From contig CAVQID010000013.1 of assembly GCA_963712485.1 (NCBI GenBank), forward strand, positions 62,001 through 126,000: 64,000 nt of DNA. The letters are read 5' to 3'. This stretch comes from JALORV01 sp963712485. GTDB taxonomy: Bacteria; Pseudomonadota; Gammaproteobacteria; Burkholderiales; Burkholderiaceae_F. This document shows positions 9,180 through 18,283 of this stretch, piece by piece (within the stretch, counting starts at the first letter, position 1; each line of letters starts with the position of its first letter). The position numbers and the translations under genes were made by a program. A model generated the notes under the pieces. That model did not search any database and was not told the origin of the DNA. It was given only the letters and a program-made list of their open reading frames with translations.

Positions 9180-9962
9180 TCAGCTGAAGTCCGGCCCGAT
9201 CAGATCGATGCGGTCGGTGCAGAACGCATCGACTCCCCAGCGCATCAGTTCACGTGCCCTCGGGGCCTCGTTCACCGTGTAACAGAACAGCCAGTAGCCG
9301 GCTTGCTTGATGGCCCGCGCACTTTCGGCCGTGAGTTGCCGGTGGTTGGTATGCAGACCGACCGCGCCGTGGCGTTGCAGCCGGGCGCACCAGTCCTGCG
9401 GAACCCGGTCGATCAACAATGCGCGCGCCAGATCCGGTACGGCAGCCCGCGCCGCTGCGAGCGACTCCTCCGCGAACGACGACAACAGCGGCAGACGCGC
9501 GTCGTACGCCGGATCGTCACGCGCTGCGTTGAGAACGTCGGCATACGCCTGCGCCACGGTTCGCGCGACCAGCGCCCCGGTCCGCCCTTCATGGCCCGGC
9601 GCCGGCTTGATCTCCACGTTCGGCCAGATTGATCGGCCACGGCAATACTCGAGCGCTTCATCGAGTGTCGGTACCGGCTCGCCGGCGAAGCGCGCCGAAT
9701 GCCATGCGCCGGCGTCGAGACGCGCCAGCTCTTCGGCGTTACGCGCGCAGACAGCGCCGTCGGCGCGGGTCGTGCGCTCGAGCGTCGGGTCATGCATCAG
9801 CACGGGGATGTCATCGAACGGTGCCATGGCGTCGAATTCGACTGCACGAAAGCCGTAGTCGTAGCCGATGCGCAGCGCCGCCAGCGTGTTCTCCGGGGCC
9901 AGCAGGCCCGCTCCGCGGTGAGCGAGGACGCGAGGCCAGGGCCAGGGGCGGAAGTGACTCAT
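9180..9962 (-). CDS. ugpQ: Glycerophosphodiester phosphodiesterase (UgpQ type)
   Basis: Hydrolyses glycerophosphodiesters to glycerol-3-phosphate and an alcohol. The 260-residue protein has the GDPD TIM-barrel signatures: LAHRGAGLLAPENT at the N-terminus, VEFD, HDPTLERTT, then VEIKP, and a C-terminal GVDAFCTDR. It is cytoplasmic, with no signal peptide, as for UgpQ. The start overlaps the stop of the DUF4442 gene by ATGA, so both are one transcription unit. Confidence 0.93.
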   Translation of the reverse strand: MSHFRPWPWPRVLAHRGAGLLAPENTLAALRIGYDYGFRAVEFDAMAPFDDIPVLMHDPTLERTTRADGAVCARNAEELARLDAGAWHSARFAGEPVPTLDEALEYCRGRSIWPNVEIKPAPGHEGRTGALVARTVAQAYADVLNAARDDPAYDARLPLLSSFAEESLAAARAAVPDLARALLIDRVPQDWCARLQRHGAVGLHTNHRQLTAESARAIKQAGYWLFCYTVNEAPRARELMRWGVDAFCTDRIDLIGPDFS

Positions 9963-10414
9963 GCGGCGTTCCTCTTTTTCCGCACGTAGACCATCTTCTC
10001 GACGCGCGCGATCGCCATGCCCTCCGCATCGCGCAGGTCGACCGCGAAAAGATGAAGGTGCTTGTCACCGTCATCGGTCATGCGCCTGATCTTCTGCAGG
10101 TCATCATCCAGGAGCTCGAACCGCGCCCAGATGCGTCCGCGGGCGGGCGCCAGCACGTCGATCGATCCGGCCTTGTCCCAGACCAGGTATCCGGAACCCA
10201 GCGCGTGCTGCACCATCAGCGCAAAGAAGGGATCGGCCATCGCATACAGAACGCCGCCAGCGAGCCCAGCACGGCGGCCGCGGCCGTACCACCGCGGCCG
10301 CAGTTCGACGCTGATCGCTCGAAAGTCGGGGGCGATATGAGCCACATGCACACCGGCAGCCACATTCGGCGGCCACAAGTTCATTCGAAGCCGCCGCCAG
10401 CGCAGCGCGTTCAT
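9959..10414 (-). CDS. DUF4442 hotdog-fold protein (PaaI-like thioesterase family)
   Basis: About 151 residues of the DUF4442 family, a hotdog fold related to acyl-CoA thioesterases. The MNLWPP opening, the AGLAGGVLYAMADPFFALM helix region and the C-terminal strands support this. The ATG at 10414 is preferred over a TTG seven codons earlier because the family usually starts close to this Met. Substrate unknown. First gene of a two-gene unit with the phosphodiesterase. Confidence 0.75.
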   Translation of the reverse strand: MNALRWRRLRMNLWPPNVAAGVHVAHIAPDFRAISVELRPRWYGRGRRAGLAGGVLYAMADPFFALMVQHALGSGYLVWDKAGSIDVLAPARGRIWARFELLDDDLQKIRRMTDDGDKHLHLFAVDLRDAEGMAIARVEKMVYVRKKRNAA

Positions 10415-10504
10415 GGGCCGATCGACGTTGGGCAACGCATCAGTCCAGTTTAAGCAGTCGCCAGCCCTCGCCGCGTCGGCGCGTCGCTGCTAACCTCGCG
10501 CGCC

Positions 10505-11728
10505 ATGACGACCGCGCTCGGCCACCTGCGGGTTCTCGACCTCACCCGGGTTCTGGCCGGGCCGTGGTGCACCCAGTTGCTGGCAGACCTGGGCGCGGAC
10601 GTCATCAAGGTCGAGCGACCGGGCAGCGGCGACGACACCCGTTCCTGGGGACCGCCGTACCTCACCGATGCCGAAGGCCGGGACACTTCCGAAGCGGCGT
10701 ACTACCTGGCGGCCAACCGGAACAAGCGCTCGATCACCGTCGATATCACGCGCCCCGAAGGGCAGGACATCCTGAAGCGGCTGGCGCGCCAGTCGGACAT
10801 CGTCGTCGAGAACTACAAGGTTGACCAGCTGGGCCCCTATGGCCTCGACTACGCGTCGCTGTCGGCAGACCATCCGCGCCTCATTTACTGCTCGATCACC
10901 GGTTTTGGCCAGACCGGACCCCACCGCGACCGGCCCGGCTACGACTTCATCATCCAGGGCAGCGGCGGCTTCATGTCGATCACCGGCGAGCGTGACGATC
11001 GGCCCGGCGGCGGTCCACAGAAAGCCGGCGTTGCGGTCAGCGACCTGATGACGGGGATGTACGCAGCGGTCGCGATTCTCGCCGCTGTTGCCCACCGGGA
11101 GCGCACCGGCGCAGGACAGTACATCGATCTCGCGCTGTACGACGTGATGCTGGCAATGCTCGCCAACATGAACATGAACTACCTGACGAGCGGGCGCGCG
11201 CCGGGCCGGGCCGGCAACGCGCATCCGAACATCGTGCCGTACCAGGTGTTTGCGGCAGCCGACGGGCACGTCATCATCGCGGTGGGCAACGACGCGCAGT
11301 TCGTGAAGTTCTGCGAAATCGCCGGCCGGCCGGATCTCGCCAGCGATCCGCGCTACGCCCGCAACGCTGGCCGCGTGCGGGACCGCGCCGTGCTGGTGCC
11401 GCTGCTCGAGGAGATCGTGCACAAGCGACCGGTCGCGTTCTGGGTCGAGGCGCTCGATGCTGCGAAAGTGCCTTGCGGACCGATAAACGACATCGCCCAG
11501 GCGCTCGCCGACCCGCAGGTCGCTGCGCGTGGCATGCGCATCGACCTGCCTCACGCGCTCGCCGGGTTCGTGCCGCTGGTGGCCAACCCGATCCAGCTGT
11601 CCGGCACTCCGGCCACCTACGAGCGCGCGCCACCGCTGCTCGGCGAACATACCGACGCCGTGCTGCGCGATCTTCTGCTGATGAGTCCGGCCGACATTGC
11701 GCGGCTGCGCGCCGCCGGGGTCGTGTGA
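10505..11728 (+). CDS. CaiB/BaiF (family III) CoA-transferase
   Basis: Family III CoA-transferase of 407 residues, moving CoA between acyl groups. It shows the LRVLDLTRVLAGPW opening, ADLGADVIKVERPG, the GFGQTGPHRDRPGYD segment and the DLALYDVML helix with the expected catalytic Asp. Substrate cannot be told from sequence; relatives include formyl-, succinyl- and carnitine-CoA transferases. Its stop overlaps the acylphosphatase start as GTGA. Confidence 0.93.
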   Translation: MTTALGHLRVLDLTRVLAGPWCTQLLADLGADVIKVERPGSGDDTRSWGPPYLTDAEGRDTSEAAYYLAANRNKRSITVDITRPEGQDILKRLARQSDIVVENYKVDQLGPYGLDYASLSADHPRLIYCSITGFGQTGPHRDRPGYDFIIQGSGGFMSITGERDDRPGGGPQKAGVAVSDLMTGMYAAVAILAAVAHRERTGAGQYIDLALYDVMLAMLANMNMNYLTSGRAPGRAGNAHPNIVPYQVFAAADGHVIIAVGNDAQFVKFCEIAGRPDLASDPRYARNAGRVRDRAVLVPLLEEIVHKRPVAFWVEALDAAKVPCGPINDIAQALADPQVAARGMRIDLPHALAGFVPLVANPIQLSGTPATYERAPPLLGEHTDAVLRDLLLMSPADIARLRAAGVV

Positions 11729-12018
11729 TCGCCGCGTTGCATCTGCTGATCCGGGGGCGCGTACAAGGCGTCGGCTTCCGGCACGCGATGTGCCGGCAAG
11801 CCGACGCGCTCGGACTTGCGGGCTGGGTGCGCAATCGCCGCGACGGCAATGTCGAGGCAGTCGTCGTCGGCCCCCCTGAGCAGGTGGACCTGATGGTGGC
11901 GTGGACGCGCCGCGGTCCCGCTGGCGCGCAGGTCACTGGTGTCGAACGACGCGCGGCGACGGCTGCCGAGGAAGACGACGCGCTCGGCGCGGGGTTCGAG
12001 CAGCGACCGACAGCGTGA
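11725..12018 (+). CDS. acyP: Acylphosphatase
   Basis: Small enzyme hydrolysing acyl phosphates. The 97 residues from a GTG start carry the signature GRVQGVGFRHA with the catalytic Arg and the VRNRRDGNVEAVVVG segment with the catalytic Asn. Its GTG overlaps the CoA-transferase stop (GTGA), implying coupled translation and perhaps clearance of acyl-phosphate side products. Confidence 0.94.
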   Translation: MIAALHLLIRGRVQGVGFRHAMCRQADALGLAGWVRNRRDGNVEAVVVGPPEQVDLMVAWTRRGPAGAQVTGVERRAATAAEEDDALGAGFEQRPTA

Positions 12019-12036
12019 TCGCCCGGCCGAGCGCCT

Positions 12037-12621
12037 TCAGCGCGCGGCGTAGATGCGCGTATCGAACTGCGGATACGTCAGCGCCGAGAGCACATGGTCA
12101 CGCCACGCACCGTCGACATACAGGTAGTCGCGCGCGAGGCCTTCGATGCGAAACCCGAGACCCTGTAGCAGGCGCGCGCTGCGCAGGTTGTCGGACAGGT
12201 AGTTGGCCTGGACCCGATGCAGCCGCAGCTCCTCGAACACGTGCCTGAGCGTCACCTGCAACGCTTCGTGCATCAGCCCGCGCCCCTCGAGGTCCCGGTC
12301 GATCGCATAACCCAGCATGCACGACTGGAACGGTCCACGCACCAGCTGCGTGTAGTTGATGCGACCGGCAATGCGTCCGGGATCTTCGCGCTGGAACAGC
12401 ACCCAGCGGGCGATGCCGATATCGCGGTAATCCTCGACTGCGCGTGCCGCCTCCGACTCCCAGAAGGCCACTTCGGTGATGCCGCGCGGCCTGGGCGGGT
12501 CCCACGGCCGCAGGTGCGCTTCATTGCGGCGGAAGAATTCGGTCAATGCCACCGCGTGCGACTCCGCCATCAGCTCGATCGTCAAGCGCGTCGTTGTCAA
12601 GCGCGTCGTCTGGAACGGCAC
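12037..12621 (-). CDS. GNAT N-acetyltransferase, RimJ/RimL type
   Basis: About 194 residues of the RimJ/RimL-type GNAT family, related to ribosomal-protein N-terminal acetyltransferases. Visible are the TTRLTIELM opening, the LGYAIDRDLEGRGLMHEAL acetyl-CoA-binding segment, and NLRSARLLQGLGF near the end. The GTG at 12621 is chosen because GGGAG lies 5 bases upstream; a TTG 18 codons earlier has no ribosome site. The N-terminus carries an in-frame 15-base tandem duplication doubling a TTRLT pentapeptide. Confidence 0.85.
   Translation of the reverse strand: MPFQTTRLTTTRLTIELMAESHAVALTEFFRRNEAHLRPWDPPRPRGITEVAFWESEAARAVEDYRDIGIARWVLFQREDPGRIAGRINYTQLVRGPFQSCMLGYAIDRDLEGRGLMHEALQVTLRHVFEELRLHRVQANYLSDNLRSARLLQGLGFRIEGLARDYLYVDGAWRDHVLSALTYPQFDTRIYAAR
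12581..12610. repeat. 15-bp tandem duplication inside the acetyltransferase gene
   Basis: Two adjacent 15-base units, GTCAAGCGCGTCGTT and GTCAAGCGCGTCGTC, differ only in the last base. They are in frame and repeat five residues close to the N-terminus of the RimJ-like protein, so the gene stays open. Probably a recent slippage duplication. Confidence 0.9.
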
Positions 12622-12705
12622 CGTAGCTCCCGATGAATGACACGGCACGGCCGATTTCCGCTCTAATTCGGCCAATAAGAATTATCCGTGCAAGGAGACC
12701 GACTC

Positions 12706-13689
12706 GTGAATCGCGCCCTGCGGGTGCTGGCCGCCGTCGTCGCGCTGTTTCTCGGCGCAACCGTGGCCGCCCAGACGCCGAACTATCCGACGCGCCCGAT
12801 CCGACTGATCGTTCCGTACCCGCCCGGCGGTCCGCTCGATACGGCAGCGCGAGCGCTGGCCGAGCGCCTCAAGGACAGTCTCGGCACCGTGATTGTCGAG
12901 AACCGACCCGGCGCCGGAGGCAACCTCGGCGTCGACCAGGTCGCGAAATCGGCGCCCGACGGCTACACACTGGCGATCGGCGCGGTTGCCACGCATGCGG
13001 TCAATCCTTGGCTCTTCAGCAAGTTGCCGTACGACCCGGTCAAGGACTTCGTGCCGATCACGCTGATCGCGCACGTGCCGAACGTGCTCGTCATCACGCC
13101 GGAGCGCGCCGCACAACTGAAGATCGCTTCGGCGCGCGACCTTGTCGATTATCTGCGACGCCATCCTGGACAGCTCAATTACGCCTCGGGCGGCAACGGC
13201 AGCGCCGGCCACATGGCGGGCGAGCTGTTGAAGTCCCAGGCGAAAGTGTCGGCCGTGCACATTCCCTACGCCGGCGCCGGCCCCGCGCAGCTGGGGCTGC
13301 TCGCCGGGCAGACGGACTTCATGTTCGACAACCTCGCGTCGGCGACGGGGCAGATCAAAGCCGGCAAGTTGAGGGCGCTGGCGGTGACCACGCCGCAGCG
13401 GGCGCCCGCGCTGCCGGACGTCCCGACGATGGCGGAAAGCGGACTGCCCGGCTTCGATGTGTCGACGTGGTTCGGCGTCTTTGCGCCGGCTGGAACGCCC
13501 CCGGCGATCGTCACCCGGCTCAATGAAACGATGACCGCTGCGCTGCGGTCCCCAGAAATGAAGGAACGGCTTGCGCGCATGGGGGCCGAGCCCGCGCCGA
13601 TGTCGTCGCCGCAGTTTGCCGAGCTTATCCGTCGCGAGCTCGCGAAGTACGAGCAGATCGTGAAGTTTTCCGGCGCGCGCGTCGACTGA
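12706..13689 (+). CDS. Tripartite tricarboxylate transporter substrate-binding protein (Bug/TctC family)
   Basis: Periplasmic solute receptor of about 327 residues. A signal peptide (basic NRALR, hydrophobic core, cleavage near VAAQ) is followed by the Bug opening YPTRPIRLIVPYPPGGPLDTAAR and the GAGGNLG segment. The GTG at 12706 is chosen because AAGGAG lies 8 bases upstream; the upstream GTG at 12688 lacks a site. It heads a complete tctC-tctB-tctA set, so unlike the many orphan Bug proteins of Burkholderiales its transporter is known. The ligand, a carboxylate, is not readable from sequence. Confidence 0.93.
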   Translation: MNRALRVLAAVVALFLGATVAAQTPNYPTRPIRLIVPYPPGGPLDTAARALAERLKDSLGTVIVENRPGAGGNLGVDQVAKSAPDGYTLAIGAVATHAVNPWLFSKLPYDPVKDFVPITLIAHVPNVLVITPERAAQLKIASARDLVDYLRRHPGQLNYASGGNGSAGHMAGELLKSQAKVSAVHIPYAGAGPAQLGLLAGQTDFMFDNLASATGQIKAGKLRALAVTTPQRAPALPDVPTMAESGLPGFDVSTWFGVFAPAGTPPAIVTRLNETMTAALRSPEMKERLARMGAEPAPMSSPQFAELIRRELAKYEQIVKFSGARVD

Positions 13690-13705
13690 ACCGCGGGATC
13701 CGAAC

Positions 13706-14167
13706 ATGCAGATCAAGGACGCAAAGGACTTCTGGTCCGGAGTGATGTTCGCGGTCTTCGGCCTGCTCTTCGTCGCGTTTGCGCGCCAGTACGCGATGGG
13801 CAGCGCGGCGCGCATGGGGCCGGCGTACTTCCCGACCGTGCTCGGCGGACTGCTGCTGCTGCTTGGTGTCGTGATCGCCATCAGGGGCCTGACCGTCCGG
13901 ACCAAGGACGGCGGAGTCGACCGCTTCCATTTCAAGCCGCTGCTGTTCGTGCTGGGCGCCGTGGTTGCCTTCGGCCTGCTGTTGCGACCCGCGGGCCTCC
14001 TTGTCGCGCTGGCCGCACTGGTGCTGATCTCGAGCCTCGGCAGCCACGAGTTCAAACTTCGCGACGTGCTGCTGCTGATCGTCGGCCTCGCGGTCCTGGT
14101 GCTGATCGTGTTCATTTATGCGCTCGGCATGACCGTGCCGGTGCTGCCGTTCTTCCTGAGCGACTGA
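13706..14167 (+). CDS. tctB: TctB-like small membrane subunit of tripartite tricarboxylate transporter
   Basis: The 153-residue protein has about four membrane helices (near residues 10-28, 38-58, 75-115 in two spans, and 120-150) and the conserved early FWSGVMF and ARMGPAYFPTVLGG segments of TctB. It forms the small membrane subunit beside TctA. It lies between the receptor and the large subunit, 16 and 7 bases from its neighbours. Confidence 0.93.
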   Translation: MQIKDAKDFWSGVMFAVFGLLFVAFARQYAMGSAARMGPAYFPTVLGGLLLLLGVVIAIRGLTVRTKDGGVDRFHFKPLLFVLGAVVAFGLLLRPAGLLVALAALVLISSLGSHEFKLRDVLLLIVGLAVLVLIVFIYALGMTVPVLPFFLSD

Positions 14168-14174
14168 GGCGCGC

Positions 14175-15683
14175 GTGGATCTCATCAACAACCTCGCGCT
14201 GGGCTTCTCCACGGCGCTGACGTTCGCCAACCTCGCGTATTGCTTTGCCGGCGTACTGATCGGAACGCTGATCGGCGTTCTGCCGGGCATCGGCCCGATC
14301 GCGACACTGGCGATGCTGCTGCCGATCACCTACGCGCTCGAGCCGACCTCGGCGCTGATCATGCTGGCCGGCATCTACTACGGCGCGCAGTACGGCGGAT
14401 CGACGACAGCCATCCTGGTGAACCTGCCGGGCGAGTCCTCATCCGTCGTGACCTGCATCGACGGCTACCAGATGGCACGGCGCGGCCGCGCGGGTGCGGC
14501 GCTGGCGACTGCGGCGCTCGGGTCGTTCTTCGCCGGCACCATTGGCACGCTGGTCCTCGCGGCCCTCGCCGCTCCGATGGTCGAGCTGGCGTTCAAGTTC
14601 GGCCCGGCCGAGTACTTTTCGTTGATGGTGCTGGGCCTGATCGGTGCTGTCGTGCTGGCGTCGGGTTCACTGCTGAAGGCGATCGCGATGATCGTGCTCG
14701 GGCTGCTGCTCGGCCTGGTCGGCACCGACGTCAACTCCGGTGTGGCGCGTTTCAATTTCGACATCCCCGAGCTGACGGACGGCATCGGCTTCGTCTCGGT
14801 CGCGATGGGTGTTTTCGGATTCGCCGAGATCATTGCCAACCTCGAGCAGAAGGGCGAGCGCCAGGTATTCACTGACCGAGTCGGCCGGCTGTTGCCGAAC
14901 CGGAAGGAATTCCTGTACGCGATCCCCGCGGTGTTGCGCGGCACCGGACTCGGGTGCCTGCTAGGCGTGCTGCCGGGCGGCGGCGCGCTGCTCGCCTCTT
15001 TCGCCGCCTACACGGTCGAGAAGAAGGTGACGCGCAATGCCGATCCGCCGTTCGGCCAGGGCAACATCCGCGGTGTCGCAGCACCGGAATCCGCCAACAA
15101 CGCCGGCGCACAGACCTCGTTCATTCCGATGCTGACGCTCGGCATTCCGCCGAACGCGGTCATGGCGCTGATGGTCGGTGCGATGACGATCCACAACATC
15201 CAGCCGGGCCCGCAGGTGATGACGAGCAACCCGGCGCTGTTCTGGGGCCTCATTGCATCGATGTGGATCGGCAACCTGATGCTGGTGATCCTGAATCTGC
15301 CGCTGATCGGCATCTGGGTGCAGTTGCTGAAGGTGCCCTATCGCCTGCTCTACCCGGCGATCCTGGTGTTTTGCTGCATCGGTGTCTACTCGATCAACAA
15401 CAATTCCTTCGATGTCACGATGACCGCGGCCTTTGGCGTGATCGGCTACGTGTTCTACAAGCTGCGTTGCGAGCCGGCACCGCTGATCCTCGGCTTCATC
15501 CTCGGTCCGATGATGGAGGAGAACCTGCGGCGGGCGATGCTGCTGTCGCGCGGCGACCCGAGCGTGTTCTTCACGCGGCCACTGTCGCTGACGCTGCTGC
15601 TGATGGCCGCGGCGCTGATCGTCATCGTCGCGCTGCCGCAGATCAACCGGAAGCGCGAGGAAGCGTTCCACGACGTGGACTAG
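14175..15683 (+). CDS. tctA: TctA-like large membrane subunit of tripartite tricarboxylate transporter
   Basis: A 502-residue permease with about 11-12 membrane helices. Family markers are GVLPGIGPIATLAMLLP near the start, GSTTAILVNLPGESSSVVTC, and the second related motif GVLPGGGALLASFAAY, followed by APESANNAGAQTSFIPMLTLGIPPN. Drives sodium- or proton-coupled uptake of the receptor's ligand. Start is GTG. Last gene of the transporter unit. Confidence 0.96.
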   Translation: MDLINNLALGFSTALTFANLAYCFAGVLIGTLIGVLPGIGPIATLAMLLPITYALEPTSALIMLAGIYYGAQYGGSTTAILVNLPGESSSVVTCIDGYQMARRGRAGAALATAALGSFFAGTIGTLVLAALAAPMVELAFKFGPAEYFSLMVLGLIGAVVLASGSLLKAIAMIVLGLLLGLVGTDVNSGVARFNFDIPELTDGIGFVSVAMGVFGFAEIIANLEQKGERQVFTDRVGRLLPNRKEFLYAIPAVLRGTGLGCLLGVLPGGGALLASFAAYTVEKKVTRNADPPFGQGNIRGVAAPESANNAGAQTSFIPMLTLGIPPNAVMALMVGAMTIHNIQPGPQVMTSNPALFWGLIASMWIGNLMLVILNLPLIGIWVQLLKVPYRLLYPAILVFCCIGVYSINNNSFDVTMTAAFGVIGYVFYKLRCEPAPLILGFILGPMMEENLRRAMLLSRGDPSVFFTRPLSLTLLLMAAALIVIVALPQINRKREEAFHDVD

Positions 15684-15762
15684 AGTCACACCGAATGCGC
15701 CACGTCGATCGGCCCGCGGCATCCTCGTCGCAGGGCCGGAGCCGCGCTGATCCGGGCACCCC

Positions 15763-17400
15763 ATGAGCTTCGACTGGACCAACCCCTATCCGACCGTACG
15801 CACGCCGGTATTCGCGCGCAACCTGGTGGCGACCAGCCAGCCGCTCGCCGCGCAGGCCGGTCTGCGCATGTTGCAGGCCGGCGGCAATGCCGTCGATGCG
15901 GCGGTCGCCACCGCCGCCGTCATCACGATGACCGAGCCGTGCAGCAACGGGCTGGGTGCCGACAACTTCGCGATCGTCTGGGATCCTGGCTCGCGCCAGC
16001 TGCTCGGACTCAACTCGAGCGGTATCGCGCCGGCCGCGTGGTCGCTTGATTTCCTGCGTCGGAAATACGGCGACGATCTCGCGAAAAACCGTCCGGTGCG
16101 TGGGTGGGACACGGTCACGGTGCCCGGGGCCGTCGCCGGGTGGTCGCTGCTGCACGGCCGGCTGGGCAAGCTGCCGTTCGCCGACGTTCTTGCGCCCGCC
16201 ATCGAGTACGCCGAACGCGGCTTCTCGGTTTCACCCATCGTGCACGACAAGTGGCAGCGGGCGATGCCGTTGCTGAAGGACGGGCCGGGGTTCGCCGAAC
16301 ACTTTCTGCCGAGGGGTCGCGCACCACAGACCGGTGAGCACTTCGTGCTGCCGGGTGCGGCGAACACGCTGAAACTGCTTGCCGGCTACGGTGGCGCCGC
16401 CTTTTATCTCGGCGAGATCGCCGCGGGCATCGAGCACCACGCACAGTCGACCGGCGGCGCACTTCGCGCGAGCGACCTCGCCGCGTACTGGGACTTCGTG
16501 CAAATGAACGGCTGGGTGGGCACGATAAGCACACCGTTCCAGGGTTATGAATTGCACGAGATCCCACCCAATGGCCAGGGCATCGCCGCGCTGGCGTGCC
16601 TCGGCGCGTTGCGGCACACCACCGTCGCCGATTACGCGGTCGACAGCGCCGACTGGCACCATGTCGCCATCGAGGCGATGAAGCTGGCGTTCGCCGATAC
16701 CTATGCCTACGTCGCCGATCCACGCGCGATGCGCGTCACGCCGCCGGAGATGATCGATGACCGCTACCTGGCGCAGCGCGCACGTCGCATCGACATGCAG
16801 CGCGCACAGGCGTTTTCGGCCGGCTCGCCGCCTCGCGGCGGCACGATCTATCTTTCGGCCGCGGATGACAGCGGCATGATGGTGTCGCTGATCCAGTCGA
16901 ACTACATGGGATTCGGTTCCGGCGTCGTCGTGCCCGGCTACGGCATCTCGCTGCAGAACCGCGGTTACGGCTTCTCGATCGATGCCGCCAGCGCCAACGT
17001 CATCGCGCCGGGGAAGCGCCCGTTCCATACGATCATCCCGGCTTTCCTCACCCAGGACGGCGCGCCGCAGATGAGCTTCGGTGTCATGGGCGGCAACATG
17101 CAGCCGCAAGGTCACGTGCAGACCCTGGCGCGCATGCTGCTCGCGCGGCAGCAGCCGCAGGCGGCTTGCGACGCGCCGCGCTGGAAGGTGATGCACGGCC
17201 TCGACATCGAAGTTGAAAGTGCGATGCCACTGAGCGTCGTCGACGAGCTGACGCGACGCGGGCACCGGATCACGCGTGCGAATGACAGTTACATGGATTT
17301 CGGATCGGGCCAGTTCATCTGGCGCCTCGGCGATCCGGCCGTCGACGGCTATGTCGGCGCCAGCGACTCCCGCCGCGACGGACTGGTGGCGGGGTGCTGA
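15763..17400 (+). CDS. ggt: Gamma-glutamyltransferase family protein
   Basis: Ntn-hydrolase of 545 residues that cleaves or transfers gamma-glutamyl groups. The large-subunit region shows AAQAGLRMLQAGGNAVDAAVA and TEPCSNGLGA; the predicted self-cleavage site is at GGTIYLSAAD with Thr about residue 361 as nucleophile. No signal peptide is visible, unlike the periplasmic enzymes, so it resembles the cytoplasmic YwrD-like branch and may act on other gamma-glutamyl amides. It lies 79 bases after tctA, so the imported substrate may be related to its substrate (inference). Confidence 0.9.
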   Translation: MSFDWTNPYPTVRTPVFARNLVATSQPLAAQAGLRMLQAGGNAVDAAVATAAVITMTEPCSNGLGADNFAIVWDPGSRQLLGLNSSGIAPAAWSLDFLRRKYGDDLAKNRPVRGWDTVTVPGAVAGWSLLHGRLGKLPFADVLAPAIEYAERGFSVSPIVHDKWQRAMPLLKDGPGFAEHFLPRGRAPQTGEHFVLPGAANTLKLLAGYGGAAFYLGEIAAGIEHHAQSTGGALRASDLAAYWDFVQMNGWVGTISTPFQGYELHEIPPNGQGIAALACLGALRHTTVADYAVDSADWHHVAIEAMKLAFADTYAYVADPRAMRVTPPEMIDDRYLAQRARRIDMQRAQAFSAGSPPRGGTIYLSAADDSGMMVSLIQSNYMGFGSGVVVPGYGISLQNRGYGFSIDAASANVIAPGKRPFHTIIPAFLTQDGAPQMSFGVMGGNMQPQGHVQTLARMLLARQQPQAACDAPRWKVMHGLDIEVESAMPLSVVDELTRRGHRITRANDSYMDFGSGQFIWRLGDPAVDGYVGASDSRRDGLVAGC

Positions 17401-17499
17401 AACCGCCGCGCATGCACCCTTGTGGGGCGCAAAAGCAGGTGCCGCGATTGCTACACGACTTCGTGGGCAGGGTGTTTTCTGCACATAGCGAGGTCGGAC

Positions 17500-18084
17500 A
17501 TGAGAAAACGGGAATTTGTGTTGATCACGGCTGCCGCTGCGGCGGCGCCACTGTGGCTGGCGGGATGCACGACGGCCAGTAACACGCCGTCGCCGACTAC
17601 GGACCCAGCGCAACTGCGCACCGCGATCGAAAGAGAAGCGGATGCAGCGCTGGCGCGGCTGTATGACGACGTCAAGGGATCGCCCGAGGTGATCCAGAAG
17701 GCGCACGGCGTACTGGTGCTGCCCAACGTCGTGTCGGGCGGCTTGATCTTCGGTGCAGCCGGCGGCAATGGCGTGCTGCGCGTCGCGGGCAAGAGCGCGA
17801 GCTACTGGCGCATGTCCGAAGCCCAGGTCGGTCTGCTCGGTGGCGGTCAGTCGCAGTCGATTTTCATCGTGTTCCTGACGCCGGAAGCGCTGGCAGGCTT
17901 CACCAGGAGCAGCGGCTGGACCGCAGGCTTTGACGCCACGGTTGCGGTGTCCAGTGTCGGCAAGAACACCCCGATCAAGGCGCCGACGTCGGATCAGCCA
18001 ATAGCCGCCTACGTGCTGACAAACGCAGGCCTGATGGCCGGCGTCAGCTTCCAGGGCACGAAGTTCACGCGCCTGGAAGTCTGA
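17500..18084 (+). CDS. YSC84/SYLF-domain lipoprotein
   Basis: A 194-residue predicted lipoprotein: basic MRKREF start, alanine-rich hydrophobic stretch and lipobox LAGC (Cys about residue 23), then a YSC84-related (SYLF, lipid-binding) domain with LPNVVSGGLIFGAAGGNGVL. The ATG is selected because it gives a proper signal peptide. Role unknown; bacterial members are outer-membrane or periplasmic. Confidence 0.85.
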   Translation: MRKREFVLITAAAAAAPLWLAGCTTASNTPSPTTDPAQLRTAIEREADAALARLYDDVKGSPEVIQKAHGVLVLPNVVSGGLIFGAAGGNGVLRVAGKSASYWRMSEAQVGLLGGGQSQSIFIVFLTPEALAGFTRSSGWTAGFDATVAVSSVGKNTPIKAPTSDQPIAAYVLTNAGLMAGVSFQGTKFTRLEV

Positions 18085-18096
18085 CGCACTGCCGTG

Positions 18097-18116
18097 CCGC
18101 CGGCGCTGACCGGCGG
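18097..18116 (+). terminator. GC hairpin after the YSC84 lipoprotein gene
   Basis: CCGCCGG at 18097-18103 pairs perfectly with CCGGCGG at 18110-18116 over a six-base loop, just after the stop codon. No T-run follows, so a classical terminator is doubtful; it may only stabilise the 3' end of the message. Confidence 0.3.
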
Positions 18117-18283
18117 TGGCGACGCGTAGCTGAGTGCGCTGGCTGGAACCATCGTGCGCGACGCGCGCGGGGCGGACGCGCTCGCTTCACGCGGCCCGCG
18201 TAAAACCCGAACCGCGGATTTTGAGAGAATCGCGGCGGGGAGCCACTGCGCGCCACGGGCGCCGAAAAAAACAAGGGATCACC

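Noticed and set aside
12682..14115. Long open frame on the minus strand opposite the tctC and tctB genes
   Set aside because: High-GC coding DNA often leaves the opposite strand open. The product has no recognisable domain, while the plus-strand genes match known families along their whole length.
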